The notes below the pieces were generated by a model. It searched no databases, was not told where the DNA came from, and saw only the letters and a list, made by a program, of their open reading frames with translations. Made by a program: the position numbers and the translations under genes. From Streptomyces bungoensis (lineage in GTDB: Bacteria > Actinomycetota > Actinomycetes > Streptomycetales > Streptomycetaceae), in the NCBI RefSeq assembly GCF_001514215.1, contig NZ_KQ948855.1, forward strand, positions 157,710 to 221,709: 64,000 bases of DNA. The letters run 5' to 3'. Below are positions 38,357 through 47,046 of this stretch, one piece after another (within the stretch, counting starts at the first letter, position 1; every line of letters starts with the position of its first letter).

Positions 38357-38539
38357 GCCTCTCACGACAAGTACCGCACTTTTGGCGCGTCCCGCCACCG
38401 TCGCGAAGTGAACGAACGTTATCTCCAGCATCCCGCAACCGGCGGTTTTACGGTGTGGAGCGAGGGGGAAATCACACGGTGGGACATGAGGGCACACGGG
38501 GGACGACGCCGTCGCCCGCGTGCCGACAGGAGGTCGGCC

Positions 38540-39391
38540 ATGAAGGTCACCGGTGTACTGCCACTCTTCCTCCCGTTCTACCGGCGCCTGTGGCCGGAGA
38601 GGCTGGCCGGCCTGTCGGTCGCGCTGGTCAAGGCGACCGCGCTGGAGGCGGCCATCCTGGCCGGGCACCTGCTGCTGTACCCGACCGGCCTCATCCAGGA
38701 GCGCCGCGCGCCCGTGATCCCCGCCCAGGAGGGCGCCACACCGCTGCCGGGCAGGACCGGCCCGCCGGTCGTGCTCCTGCACGGTTTCATCGACAACCGA
38801 TCGGTGTTCGTGCTGCTGCGCCGCAGCCTCGCCCGGGACGGCAGGCAGCGCATCGTGTCCCTGAACTACTCACCGCTCACCTGCGACATCCGGACGGCCG
38901 CCGAACTGCTGGGCCGCCACGTCGAGGAGGTCTGCGAGCGCACGGGCAGCGGCCAGGTCGACATCGTGGGGCACAGCCTCGGCGGCCTGATCGCGCGGTA
39001 CTACGTCCAGTGCCTGGGCGGCGACCTGCGGGTGCGCACGCTCGTCACGCTGGGCACACCGCACTCCGGGACCAAGGCCATACCGCTGGCCAGCGCCCAT
39101 CCGATCGTGCGGCAGATGCGGCCCGGCTCGGAGGTGATCGAGGAGCTGGCCGGCCCCGCGCCCGGCTGCCGCACCCGGTTCGTCAGCTTCTGGAGCGACC
39201 TGGACTCCATGATGGACCCGCTGGAGACGGCCTGCGTGGACCATCCGGACCTGGAGACGCGCAACGTCCGGGTGACCGGCATCGGTCATCTCGCGCTGCC
39301 GGTGCATCCCACCGTGGCGGCCGGGATACGCGAGGTCCTGGAGTCCGCCCCCGTCGAGGACCGGGTCGAGGGCGGTCTGACGGTGGCCTGA
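38540..39391 (+). CDS. Alpha/beta-hydrolase, lipase/acyltransferase-like
   Basis: A 283-residue alpha/beta-hydrolase. The oxyanion-hole strand [16 protein letters not shown], nucleophile elbow [12 protein letters not shown], and C-terminal [12 protein letters not shown] with the catalytic His are visible. The N-terminal 50 residues include a hydrophobic stretch ([24 protein letters not shown]) that could be a signal anchor, so it may face outward. The motif set matches triacylglycerol lipases and PGAP1-like or LCAT-like esterases. ATG at 38540 follows AGGAGG. The substrate cannot be deduced. Confidence 0.87.
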   Translation: MKVTGVLPLFLPFYRRLWPERLAGLSVALVKATALEAAILAGHLLLYPTGLIQERRAPVIPAQEGATPLPGRTGPPVVLLHGFIDNRSVFVLLRRSLARDGRQRIVSLNYSPLTCDIRTAAELLGRHVEEVCERTGSGQVDIVGHSLGGLIARYYVQCLGGDLRVRTLVTLGTPHSGTKAIPLASAHPIVRQMRPGSEVIEELAGPAPGCRTRFVSFWSDLDSMMDPLETACVDHPDLETRNVRVTGIGHLALPVHPTVAAGIREVLESAPVEDRVEGGLTVA

Positions 39392-39554
39392 GCGCCTTCC
39401 ACAGGGGTTCCACGGCGGTTCCGGAGCGGTTTCGCTGCGCTGTCACCGTGGAAAAACATCGAACGTTTCTCGAACACAAGGCCAAACTCGCGTCCGCCGT
39501 CCCCCGAAACACGGCCGGTTGCCCGTTTCCGGCCCACGTGAAACCAGCCGAAGA

Positions 39555-39584
39555 TTGTCGCGCCCGCGTACCGCCGGGTACAGT
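39555..39584 (+). promoter_or_regulatory. Promoter of the LytM peptidase gene
   Basis: TTGTCG (39555-39560), 18-base spacer, TACAGT (39579-39584): a good housekeeping-type promoter. A start near 39591 would leave a leader of about 40 bases before the GTG at 39633. Confidence 0.6.
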
Positions 39585-39632
39585 CGCCGCACTGCTCTGG
39601 CAGCCCCTGTTGTCGAGGCGAAAGAGAAGTTG

Positions 39633-41090
39633 GTGAACGACCGTCACCCGTCGGGGACCATGACCACCCCGGCCCCGGCTTCCGACGCCTCCACCGCGCC
39701 CTACGCGGCGTACGGAGCGCAGGAAGCCCCCTGCGACGACCTCACCACGTACGGCGGCTACGACGCCACCGGTTTCGCGGCCGGCACCACGGGCTCCTTC
39801 GCGGCCGACCCGCTCTTCGGCAGCCTTCCGGGCGACGGGCAGCACACCGGCGGGTACGACGCCACGCAGTGGCAGACCGGCACCGGCCAGGTCCTCACCC
39901 ACGACCCGTACGCGGCCCAGCACCACGCCTACGACACGGGCGCGTACGACACCACCGCCTGGACGGTACCCCCGCAGACCAGGGGCAACGACGCCGGCGG
40001 CCAGTGGGACACGAACGCCTGGACCCAGTCCGACCCGTACGCCGCCGCCGACCCCACCCAGCAGTGGGACTGGGGCACCCAGAGCTTCGACACGGGCGCG
40101 TACGACGCCACGCAGTGGAACTCCGACGGCCCGTCCGTGCCGCACCAGCAGGTCGCCGAACCGTTCGACCAGCAGGCCACGGCCACGTTCGAGCAGGTGC
40201 CGTTCGAGGACGCCTCCTACGACGAGCCCGGTGAGATCCCCGACGTGGACGAGGAGTCGGGCGACACGGGCGAACTGCCCGCCGTCGCGCCCCTGCTCGA
40301 CGACCAGGAGGAGGCCGCCCCGGCTCCGGCGACCCGTGCGGGTTCCCGCAGCGGGGCGCGTTCCCGGCGCCGTACGCCCCCCAAGCGCTCCGCGCTGCTG
40401 ACCGTCGCCGTGCCCTCGGCCTGCGTGATGGGGGTCGCCGGGATCGCCGTCGCCTCCGTCGGCACGTTCACCGACGACGGCAGCACCACCGCCTCCGCCT
40501 CGGACGCCCAGTCCGTGAAGCCGTCCGTCGCCAACAGCAAGCTGGACACCCAGCTCAGGACGCTCGCCGCGGGCGCCGACGACTTCGCCGACCGGGCGAG
40601 CCGTACGCAGGAGCGCATCGACCTCAAGAACCAGCAGGAGCTGCAGCAGAAGAAGGCGGCCGCGGAGGCCGCCCTCAAGGAGCGGCTGCGCCCGAAGTTC
40701 GCCCTGCCGGTCACGCAGCACGGACTCAGCGCCTACTTCGGCCAGGCCGGGGTGAACTGGATGTCCGTGCACACGGGCATCGACTTCCCCGTCTCCTACG
40801 GCACCACGGTGATGGCCGCCACCGACGGCGTCGTCTCCACGAAGTGGAACAGCGCCTACGGCAACATGCTGATCGTGACGGCGAAGGACGGCACGGAGAC
40901 CTGGTACTGCCACCTCTCCAGCTACCGCGTCTCCGCCGGTACGACCGTCAAGGCCGGCCAGCCCGTCGCCTACTCCGGCAACTCCGGCAACTCCACGGGC
41001 CCGCACCTGCACTTCGAGGTGCGGCCGGCGGGCGGCGCCGCCATAGACCCGCTGCCGTGGCTGCGCAGCCACGGGCTCGACCCGACCTGA
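39633..41090 (+). CDS. Type II membrane M23 (LytM) peptidase with Tyr/Trp-rich cytoplasmic region
   Basis: A 485-residue protein. The C-terminal M23 domain has a full Zn site: H380 and D384 (HTGID), H427 in WYCHLSS, and H458/H460 in GPHLHFEV; it should cleave peptidoglycan cross-bridges. One membrane segment (about 253-277) is preceded by an Arg/Lys-rich stretch, so residues 1-250 should be cytoplasmic. They hold degenerate repeats such as GGYDATQW, GAYDTTAW, QWDTNAW and GAYDATQW. A short helical region (300-350) may form a coiled coil outside. The GTG start at 39633 was chosen for position after AAGAGAAG. Confidence 0.9.
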   Translation: MNDRHPSGTMTTPAPASDASTAPYAAYGAQEAPCDDLTTYGGYDATGFAAGTTGSFAADPLFGSLPGDGQHTGGYDATQWQTGTGQVLTHDPYAAQHHAYDTGAYDTTAWTVPPQTRGNDAGGQWDTNAWTQSDPYAAADPTQQWDWGTQSFDTGAYDATQWNSDGPSVPHQQVAEPFDQQATATFEQVPFEDASYDEPGEIPDVDEESGDTGELPAVAPLLDDQEEAAPAPATRAGSRSGARSRRRTPPKRSALLTVAVPSACVMGVAGIAVASVGTFTDDGSTTASASDAQSVKPSVANSKLDTQLRTLAAGADDFADRASRTQERIDLKNQQELQQKKAAAEAALKERLRPKFALPVTQHGLSAYFGQAGVNWMSVHTGIDFPVSYGTTVMAATDGVVSTKWNSAYGNMLIVTAKDGTETWYCHLSSYRVSAGTTVKAGQPVAYSGNSGNSTGPHLHFEVRPAGGAAIDPLPWLRSHGLDPT

Positions 41091-41103
41091 GTCCTCGACG
41101 AGG

Positions 41104-41133
41104 AGGAGCCCCACCCTGCCGGGTGGGGCTCCT
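41104..41133. terminator. Bidirectional terminator between LytM gene and pcrA
   Basis: AGGAGCCCCACCC (41104-41116) and GGGTGGGGCTCCT (41121-41133) form a perfect 13-bp stem with a TGCC tetraloop, followed by TCTC. It lies between two convergent genes. Confidence 0.9.
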
Positions 41134-41145
41134 TCTCGCAGTGGG

Positions 41146-43629
41146 TTACAGCTTCTCCACCGGCGCGTACCGCAGCAGCAGCCGCTTCGGCTTGGTGTCG
41201 CCGAAGTCGATCGTCGCCTCCGCGTTGCCCCCCGTGCCCTTGACGGCGACCACCGTGCCCAGGCCGAACTGGTCGTGCGTGACGCGGTCTCCGACGGCCA
41301 GGGCGACCACCGGCTTCTCCGCGGTGCGCCGCGTGGCGAAGCCGGACGCGCCGGACGCCGAGGAACGGGAGCGGGACGAGGACAGCGAGGCCGCGATGCC
41401 GGCCGCGGGACCGGAGGACACCGGCGCCGTCGCACCCGTCCGCTTCCACTCCACGTGGGTGGGCGGGATCTCCTCCAGGAAGCGGGAGGGCGGGTTGTAC
41501 GACGGCTGGCCCCAGGCGCTGCGCATCGCCGACCGCGTGAGGTACAGCCGCTCCCGCGCGCGTGTGATGCCCACGTACGCCAGGCGCCGCTCCTCCTCCA
41601 GCTCCTTGGTCTGGCCGAGGGCGCGCATGTGCGGGAAGACCCCGTCCTCCATGCCGGTCAGGAAGACGACCGGGAACTCCAGGCCCTTGGCGGTGTGCAG
41701 GGTCATCAGGGTGATGACGCCGTCGCCGTCCTCCTCGTCCGGGATCTGGTCGGAGTCGGCGACCAGGGCGACGCGCTCCAGGAAGTCGGCGAGCCCGGCG
41801 GACTGTTCGCCCTCACCCGACTCCTGCTCGAACTCCAGCGCCACGGCCGCGAGTTCCTGCAGGTTCTCGATACGGGTCTCGTCCTGCGGGTCGGTGGAGG
41901 CCTGCAACTCCGCGAGGTATCCGGTGCGTTCGAGCACCGCCTCCAGCACCGTCGCCGGTCCGGCGCCGGACTCGACGATCGTACGGAGGTCCTCCATCAG
42001 CGTGTTGAACCGCTTGACCGCGTTGGTGGACCGCGCGGCCATGCCGTAGGCCTCCTCGACGCGCTTGAGCGCCTGCGGGAAGCTGATCTTCTCGCGCTGG
42101 GCGAGGGCGTCGATCATCGCCTCGGCGCGGTCGCCGATGCCCCGCTTGGGCACGTTGAGAATGCGGCGCAGCGGCACCGCGTCCTCGGGGTTGGCCAGCA
42201 CGCGCAGGTAGGCCAGGACGTCCCGGACCTCCTTGCGCTCGTAGAAGCGGACGCCGCCGACGACCTTGTAGGGCAGGCCGACGCGGATGAAGACCTCTTC
42301 GAAGACACGGGACTGGGCGTTGGTGCGGTAGAAGACGGCGACGTCACCGGCGCGCGCCTCGCCCGCGTCCGTCAGGCGGTCTATCTCGTCGGCGACGAAC
42401 TGGGCCTCGTCGTGCTCGGTGTCCGCCACGTAGCCGGTGATCCGGGCGCCCTGGCCGGCGTTGGTCCACAGGTTCTTCGGGCGGCGGGACTCGTTGCGCT
42501 CGATGACCGCGTTGGCCGCGGAGAGGATGGTCTGCGTGGAGCGGTAGTTCTGCTCCAGCAGGATCGTCGTGGCGTTCGGGTAGTCCTCCTCGAACTGGAG
42601 GATGTTGCGGATGGTCGCGCCCCGGAAGGCGTAGATCGACTGGTCCGCGTCACCCACGACGCACAGCTCGGCGGGCGGCAGGTCGTACTCGCCCGGGGGC
42701 ACGTCCTCGTCGTGGGCACCGGTCCCGACGAGTTCCCGTACGAGCGCGTATTGGGCGTGGTTGGTGTCCTGGTACTCGTCCACCAGGACGTGCCGGAAGC
42801 GGCGGCGGTAGTGCTCGGCGACGTCCGGGAAGGCGCGCAGCAGGTTGACCGTCGTCATGATCAGGTCGTCGAAGTCGAGCGCGTTGGCCTCGCGCAGCCG
42901 CGACTGGTAGAGCGCGTAGGCCTGGGCGAGGGTCTTCTCGAAGCCGTCGGTGGCCTGGGCGGCGAAGTCCTCCTCGTCGATCAGCTCGTTCTTCAGATTA
43001 CTGATCTTGGCGCTGAAGGACTTGGGCGGGAACCGCTTGGGGTCCAGGTCCAGGTCCCGGCAGACCAGAGCCATCAGCCGCTTGCTGTCGGCGGCGTCGT
43101 AGATCGAGAACGACGACGTGAAGCCGAGCTTCTTCGACTCCCGGCGCAGGATGCGCACGCACGCGCTGTGGAAGGTCATCACCCACATCGCGTTCGCGCG
43201 CGGGCCGACGAGCTGCTCGACGCGCTCCTTCATCTCGCCCGCGGCCTTGTTGGTGAAGGTGATCGCGAGGATCTGGCCCGGGTGCACGTGCCGCTCGCCG
43301 AGCAGGTGGGCGATGCGGTGGGTGAGCACCCGGGTCTTGCCGGAGCCGGCGCCGGCGACGATGAGCAGGGGGGAGCCGGCGTGGACGACCGCGGCGCGCT
43401 GGTTCTCGTTCAGCCCCTCCAGGAGTGCCGCCGCGTCGATCGCGGGGCGCGGGGCGCCGTCGCGGTAGTGGGTGTCCCGGTCCGGCGGCGCGTCGAACTT
43501 CCCGCCGAACAGGTCGTCCGGAAGCGACTCCGGAGCGTGCTCGTCCTCGGGCGGTGGCGGGGGTTCCTCGTCGTGCCCGCGCGGGGGGCGGAGGTCCGCC
43601 AGGAAGCTGTCGTCAAAGAGGCTGCTCAT
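41146..43629 (-). CDS. pcrA: ATP-dependent DNA helicase PcrA/UvrD
   Basis: An 827-residue superfamily 1A 3'-5' helicase. LNENQRAAVVHAGSPLLIVAGAGSGKT contains the Q motif and Walker A (93-99). VLVDEYQDTN is Walker B, VVGDADQSIYAFRGA motif III, and VITLMTLHTAKGLEFPVVFLTGMEDGVFPH motif V. The C-terminal Tudor-like tail (VAVGDRVTHDQFGLGTVVAVKGTGGNAEATIDFGDTKPKRLLLRYAPVEKL) typical of PcrA binds RNA polymerase in other bacteria. It acts in nucleotide-excision and mismatch repair and removes RecA filaments. The promoter has a perfect PafBC-type damage element. Confidence 0.98.
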   Translation of the reverse strand: MSSLFDDSFLADLRPPRGHDEEPPPPPEDEHAPESLPDDLFGGKFDAPPDRDTHYRDGAPRPAIDAAALLEGLNENQRAAVVHAGSPLLIVAGAGSGKTRVLTHRIAHLLGERHVHPGQILAITFTNKAAGEMKERVEQLVGPRANAMWVMTFHSACVRILRRESKKLGFTSSFSIYDAADSKRLMALVCRDLDLDPKRFPPKSFSAKISNLKNELIDEEDFAAQATDGFEKTLAQAYALYQSRLREANALDFDDLIMTTVNLLRAFPDVAEHYRRRFRHVLVDEYQDTNHAQYALVRELVGTGAHDEDVPPGEYDLPPAELCVVGDADQSIYAFRGATIRNILQFEEDYPNATTILLEQNYRSTQTILSAANAVIERNESRRPKNLWTNAGQGARITGYVADTEHDEAQFVADEIDRLTDAGEARAGDVAVFYRTNAQSRVFEEVFIRVGLPYKVVGGVRFYERKEVRDVLAYLRVLANPEDAVPLRRILNVPKRGIGDRAEAMIDALAQREKISFPQALKRVEEAYGMAARSTNAVKRFNTLMEDLRTIVESGAGPATVLEAVLERTGYLAELQASTDPQDETRIENLQELAAVALEFEQESGEGEQSAGLADFLERVALVADSDQIPDEEDGDGVITLMTLHTAKGLEFPVVFLTGMEDGVFPHMRALGQTKELEEERRLAYVGITRARERLYLTRSAMRSAWGQPSYNPPSRFLEEIPPTHVEWKRTGATAPVSSGPAAGIAASLSSSRSRSSASGASGFATRRTAEKPVVALAVGDRVTHDQFGLGTVVAVKGTGGNAEATIDFGDTKPKRLLLRYAPVEKL

Positions 43630-43638
43630 CGCTCTCCG

Positions 43639-43661
43639 AGTCTAGGGCGCCGCACCGACAA
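43639..43661 (-). promoter_or_regulatory. PafBC-type DNA-damage promoter of pcrA
   Basis: Read on the minus strand: TTGTCGGTG (43661-43653), 8 bases, TAGACT (43644-43639). This is an exact match to TTGTCRGTG-N8-TAnnnT. The -10 ends nine bases before the pcrA ATG, so the leader is very short, with GGAGAG just before the start. Confidence 0.82.
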
Positions 43662-43817
43662 CCGGTCGGCGACCCGGAAACCCGGCCGGTTCCACGGAGG
43701 AGTCGATCAGCGCCCGGCAGGTGCCGCACCCCGCTCACGCTGCGGAGGCGTGCGTTCACGGCGGTGTGAAAAATGTCTTCGGTCACGAAAACGTATCGGA
43801 CATATGCCGCTCCAACC

Positions 43818-43847
43818 TTCACAGAAGTCACACCAGTTGGCTAGGTT
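43818..43847 (+). promoter_or_regulatory. Promoter upstream of the c-di-AMP riboswitch
   Basis: TTCACA (43818-43823), 18-base spacer, TAGGTT (43842-43847). A start near 43854 would produce a leader of about 215 bases that contains the whole riboswitch. Confidence 0.55.
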
Positions 43848-43894
43848 TCCGTCAGGCCGCACGACCCCCCTCCGGCGAACCCGCCGGGCCGCGC

Positions 43895-44047
43895 GGCCTC
43901 CGCCGAGTCCGGCACGCCGCAGGGCGTCCGGAGCCGGGGACCCACCGAATCCTGGGGTGAATCGGCCGACTCCCGCCCGGGACGACGCCGTAGGGCAACC
44001 CTTCCGAACCACCCGCCCGAACCCGACAGCTAACCCGGTAGGCGGCA
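43895..44047 (+). promoter_or_regulatory. Cyclic di-AMP (ydaO/yuaA) riboswitch
   Basis: The leader of the NlpC/P60 gene contains the conserved blocks of the actinobacterial ydaO class: AGCCGGGGACCCACCGAATC, CTGGGGTGAATCGG, AGGGCAACCCTTCCGAACCA and GACAGCTAACCCGGTAGG (44025-44042). The closing helix can form between CCGCC (43900-43904) and GGCGG (44041-44045). The class binds c-di-AMP and usually turns off cell-wall hydrolase genes in Streptomyces. The ribosome site GGAAGGAG begins five bases after the closing helix. Confidence 0.9.
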
Positions 44048-44068
44048 CATTGGAAGGAGTCGCCTCCC

Positions 44069-45199
44069 TTGGCGTCGCACCGCAAGCCGCGCCCCGGCGC
44101 AGCCCTCGGACCGGGTCTGCGGACCCCGGCCCTCGCCACCGCCGCCTTCACCTCCGTGGCCGTCCTGTCCCAGACGGCCGAGGCCGCCGTTCCCGCGCGT
44201 GACGGCAGGCCGAGCATGGAGGAGATCGAGAAGAAGATCGACGAGCTCTACCGCCGGGCCGACTCGGCCGCCGCGGAGGACGCGTCGGCCACGCGCGCGC
44301 CGGCCACGCGCCCGGTGATCCGGCAGCAGGCGCGCGTGGAGGTCCCGCGCCAGGAGGACGCCCGGCGCCCCGGCAGGCGCGCCAAGGCCCTGGAGGGGCT
44401 GGCTCCGTTCACCGCCGCCCCGGACCCGGCCGCCTCGCTCCTCGCGGAGTACCCGGAGGACCACTTCGCCCAGAACCGGGTGATGAACCGGCTCGCCTCG
44501 CGCGTGAAGGACGCGGCGGAGCGGGGGAAGGGCACGGCCGAGCGCGGGAGGGGCGCTGCCGGGCAGGCGAGCGCCCCCGGGACCCCGGAGACGCCGGCCG
44601 CCGCGCAGTACGACGTGAAGACCGCCAAGGCCGCCGTGCAGCGCAAGCTCGCCGCCGCGCGGGAGCTGCTGTCCCGGGCGACCACTGCTCCGGCGATGTC
44701 CCCGGCGGCCTTCGCAACGGCAACCCAGGAGACGGCACACCCCGTGGCGCAAGCGGTGCCGGGACCGGTGGCCCCGTCGGCGGCACCCCCGGTGGCCGGG
44801 CGGGGGCGGCACCGGGTCCGGCTCCCGGCGGGTTCGAACGCCACCAGGGCCGAGCAGGCCGTCGCCTTCGCCCGCGCCCAGATCGGCAAGCCGTACGTCA
44901 GCGGCGCCAGCGGGCCCGGCTCCTACGACTGCGCCGGACTCACGTGGGCCGCCTGGAAGGCCGCCGGTGTCACCCTGCCGCGCACCTCCTCCGCCCAGGC
45001 CGCCGTGGGCACCCCCGTCCCCCTCGCCGACGCGCGCGCGGGCGACCTGGTCTTCTTCCACGAGGACGCCCGCCATGTGGGCCTGTGCACGGGCGACGGC
45101 ATGATGATCCACGCCCCGCGGCCGGGCGCCTACGTGTGCGAGGAGTCCGTCCACCACTGGGGCGATTCGGTGATCCACCGCGTGGTGCGGCCGGCCTGA
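44069..45199 (+). CDS. NlpC/P60 (C40) peptidoglycan endopeptidase 1
   Basis: A 376-residue exported cell-wall hydrolase with a rare TTG start, supported by GGAAGGAG nine bases upstream and by similarity of MASHRKPRP to the start of the paralogue at 47047. A signal peptide covers about residues 1-45. The middle is a variable, partly helical region. The C-terminal C40 domain (about 266-376) has the catalytic Cys in YDCAGLTW, His in RHVGLCTG and the polar third residue in MMIHAP. It should hydrolyse the D-gamma-Glu-mDAP/LL-DAP stem-peptide bond. Controlled by the c-di-AMP riboswitch directly upstream. Confidence 0.93.
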   Translation: MASHRKPRPGAALGPGLRTPALATAAFTSVAVLSQTAEAAVPARDGRPSMEEIEKKIDELYRRADSAAAEDASATRAPATRPVIRQQARVEVPRQEDARRPGRRAKALEGLAPFTAAPDPAASLLAEYPEDHFAQNRVMNRLASRVKDAAERGKGTAERGRGAAGQASAPGTPETPAAAQYDVKTAKAAVQRKLAAARELLSRATTAPAMSPAAFATATQETAHPVAQAVPGPVAPSAAPPVAGRGRHRVRLPAGSNATRAEQAVAFARAQIGKPYVSGASGPGSYDCAGLTWAAWKAAGVTLPRTSSAQAAVGTPVPLADARAGDLVFFHEDARHVGLCTGDGMMIHAPRPGAYVCEESVHHWGDSVIHRVVRPA

Positions 45200-45278
45200 G
45201 TCCTGAGTCTCGTCTTTTCGAGCCCCACGCGCGCGTGGCCTCCGGGCGAGGGCCGCGCCGGTCCCTAGCATCGGGCGC

Positions 45279-46247
45279 ATGCCCGGCATCTCAGGCCTGC
45301 TCACGTGGTGGGCGCAGCGTCCGCCGGCGGCCGGAGCCGCCGTGATGGCGACCGGCATCGTGTCCGTCGGCCTCCACCAGACGGGCGCCGAGACGCTGTC
45401 CCGGGTGTTCCTGGCAGTCGCCTGCGTGCTGTGGCTCGCGCTGGCCGCCGACTTCGCCGTACGGCTGCTGGCGAAGCCGCGGCGGTGGGCGGCCGAGGCG
45501 CGCAGTCCCGGCGGACTCACCGCGGTGGCCGCCACCGCGGTGCTCGGCACTCGTTTCTCGGCGCTCGGTCCGCGGGCCCTGGCCGAGGCGCTGCTGGCCC
45601 TGGCGGCGGTGCTCTGGGTGGTCCTGCTGTTCCTCGTGCTGCGGCACTGGGGGCCGCGCATGCCGGGAACGGTGTTCCTGGCCTGCGTGGCCACACAGGA
45701 ACTCGCGGTGCTGGCGGCCACCCTGGCGGCGGCCGGATCGACGGTGTGGCTCGCGCGCGCGGCGATGGTGCTGTTCTGGCTGGGCCTGATCCTGTACGGC
45801 CTCGCCCTCGCCCACTTCGACCCCCGTCAGCTGCTCGAGGGTGCCGGGGACCACTGGATCCTGGGCGGTGCGCTCGCCAACTCGGCGCTGTGCGGGGCGA
45901 AGCTGCTCGCCGCGAACAGCGCGCGGATGTACCTGTGGAACGACGACGACCGGTACGTGCTGCGCAACGTCACGGTCGTGCTGCTCGTGCTCGACCTGAC
46001 CGGGTACGCCGTCCTGGTGGCGGCCGAGGCCCTGCGGCCTCGGCTGCGCTACGACGAGTGCCGGTGGTCGACGGTGTTCCCGATGGGGATGTCGGCGGTG
46101 TCGACGCTGTCGGTCGCCGCGGCCCTGGGCATCGGGTGGCTGAACCCGCCGGGGCGGGCGCTGGTGTGGGTCGCGGTGGCGGCGTGGCTGGTGGTCGCGG
46201 CGGGCGCGGTCCTCACGGCGCGCGCCGGGGCAGCCGAGGCGCGCTGA
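45279..46247 (+). CDS. TDT family (tellurite-resistance/dicarboxylate) transporter
   Basis: A 322-residue polytopic membrane protein with nine to ten hydrophobic helices. PPAAGAAVMATGIVSVGLHQTG near the N-terminus and MGMSAVSTLSVAAALG near the C-terminus resemble the conserved helices of the TehA/Mae1/SLAC1 superfamily (voltage-independent anion channels and C4-dicarboxylate carriers). The ATG at 45279 lies 80 bp after the NlpC/P60 stop. It is convergent with the small membrane protein that follows. The transported ion is unknown. Confidence 0.82.
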   Translation: MPGISGLLTWWAQRPPAAGAAVMATGIVSVGLHQTGAETLSRVFLAVACVLWLALAADFAVRLLAKPRRWAAEARSPGGLTAVAATAVLGTRFSALGPRALAEALLALAAVLWVVLLFLVLRHWGPRMPGTVFLACVATQELAVLAATLAAAGSTVWLARAAMVLFWLGLILYGLALAHFDPRQLLEGAGDHWILGGALANSALCGAKLLAANSARMYLWNDDDRYVLRNVTVVLLVLDLTGYAVLVAAEALRPRLRYDECRWSTVFPMGMSAVSTLSVAAALGIGWLNPPGRALVWVAVAAWLVVAAGAVLTARAGAAEAR

Positions 46248-46274
46248 GCGCCCCGTGCGCGCGGCGTCCGGACG

Positions 46275-46628
46275 TCACGTCCACAGCACGGCGATGAAGA
46301 TGTTCACCATGGTCAGCAGGCCGACCAGCCCGAAGAGGGGCTTGTCCACCCGCTCCTCGTCGCGCTTCACGTAGACCAGGCCGAGGATCACGATCAGCAC
46401 GGCCAGTTTCACGCCGATCTTGATGTTGTTGACGTGGTGGCCGTCCGCCTCGTTGAGGCCGACCAGGGCCACCCCGGTGACGAGCATGGTGAACGCCCCG
46501 TGCAGCATCCCGGGGACGAAGCGGGCCGTGCCCTGGCCCATCGCCTTCATCTGGGTCAGGAAACCGCCGAGCAGCGCGGCGATGCCGATGATGTGCAGGC
46601 CGACGAAGAGATGGATGAGTACGTCCAT
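46275..46628 (-). CDS. Small four-helix membrane protein
   Basis: A 117-residue integral membrane protein with four hydrophobic helices: LIHLFVGLHIIGIAALLGGFL, MLHGAFTMLVTGVALVGL, IKIGVKLAVLIVILGLVYV and LFGLVGLLTMVNIFIAVLW. His residues in helix 1 (H6, H12) and the HGAF/GHHVNN segments could bind haem, as in some cytochrome-b-like small proteins, but this is only a suggestion. Conserved in actinomycetes as far as I recall, without known function. Confidence 0.8.
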   Translation of the reverse strand: MDVLIHLFVGLHIIGIAALLGGFLTQMKAMGQGTARFVPGMLHGAFTMLVTGVALVGLNEADGHHVNNIKIGVKLAVLIVILGLVYVKRDEERVDKPLFGLVGLLTMVNIFIAVLWT

Positions 46629-46706
46629 GGGCCCGGAGCCTATGGGGCCCTCCCTAGGCGCCCGTCACCGCCCCCGGCTCCGACCCGGCACCGGCCCGTG
46701 TTGGAT

Positions 46707-46718
46707 CGCATATATGCG
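46707..46718. promoter_or_regulatory. AT-centred palindrome CGCATATATGCG
   Basis: A perfect 12-bp palindrome in the divergent promoter region, 79 bp from the start of the leftward membrane-protein gene. It is unusually AT-rich at the centre for this genome, so it may be an operator or a -10 region. Confidence 0.35.
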
Positions 46719-46945
46719 CCTCATAGCACCCCATGGCTCCCCGGTGTCACGCATTGCGCACTTCGGTCATCACGCAGCGTGAAGGTGGCGACTCACGCCG
46801 GGTGATGCGGTCACCATCGGCCACATTCGACCCGTCGGCGCCAGTTCCGCACACCGCGTTACCAGACCGTCACACGGGGGCCTACCGTCCTCCCCCAGGT
46901 GACCGGCTCCCCATCGCCGCCCGGGCCAGGGGCGGCCGCCGGCCA

Positions 46946-47034
46946 CCACCGCCGAGAAAGGTCCGGCGGTGGCCCGTCCCCCCTGTGCGGACCGCCGCCG
47001 GACGCTCCGACCGCTCACGCGGTCGCGGCGGTCC
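46946..47034 (+). promoter_or_regulatory. Structured 5' leader of NlpC/P60 gene 2
   Basis: Two hairpins lie back to back before the ribosome site. Hairpin 1 pairs CCACCGCCG (46946-46954) with CGGCGGTGG (46964-46972). Hairpin 2 pairs GGACCGCCGC (46989-46998) with GCGGCGGTCC (47025-47034), perfect 10 bp, enclosing an inner GACCGC/GCGGTC stem with TCAC loop. AAGGGAAGG follows one base after. It is not the ydaO class; whether it is regulatory is inference. Confidence 0.5.
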
Positions 47035-47046
47035 CAAGGGAAGGAC

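Larger units (their letters stand above)
46629..47046 (+). other. Long upstream region of the second NlpC/P60 gene
   Basis: About 420 bp without a gene between the divergent small membrane protein and NlpC/P60 gene 2. It contains the palindrome CGCATATATGCG (46707-46718) and, immediately before the gene, two strong RNA hairpins (46946-47034). The ydaO blocks present before the first NlpC/P60 gene are absent here. Confidence 0.6.

Noticed and set aside
39555..39584. TTGTCG...TACAGT before the LytM gene as a possible damage promoter
   Set aside because: Lacks the GTG extension and has an 18-base spacer, so it is an ordinary promoter.
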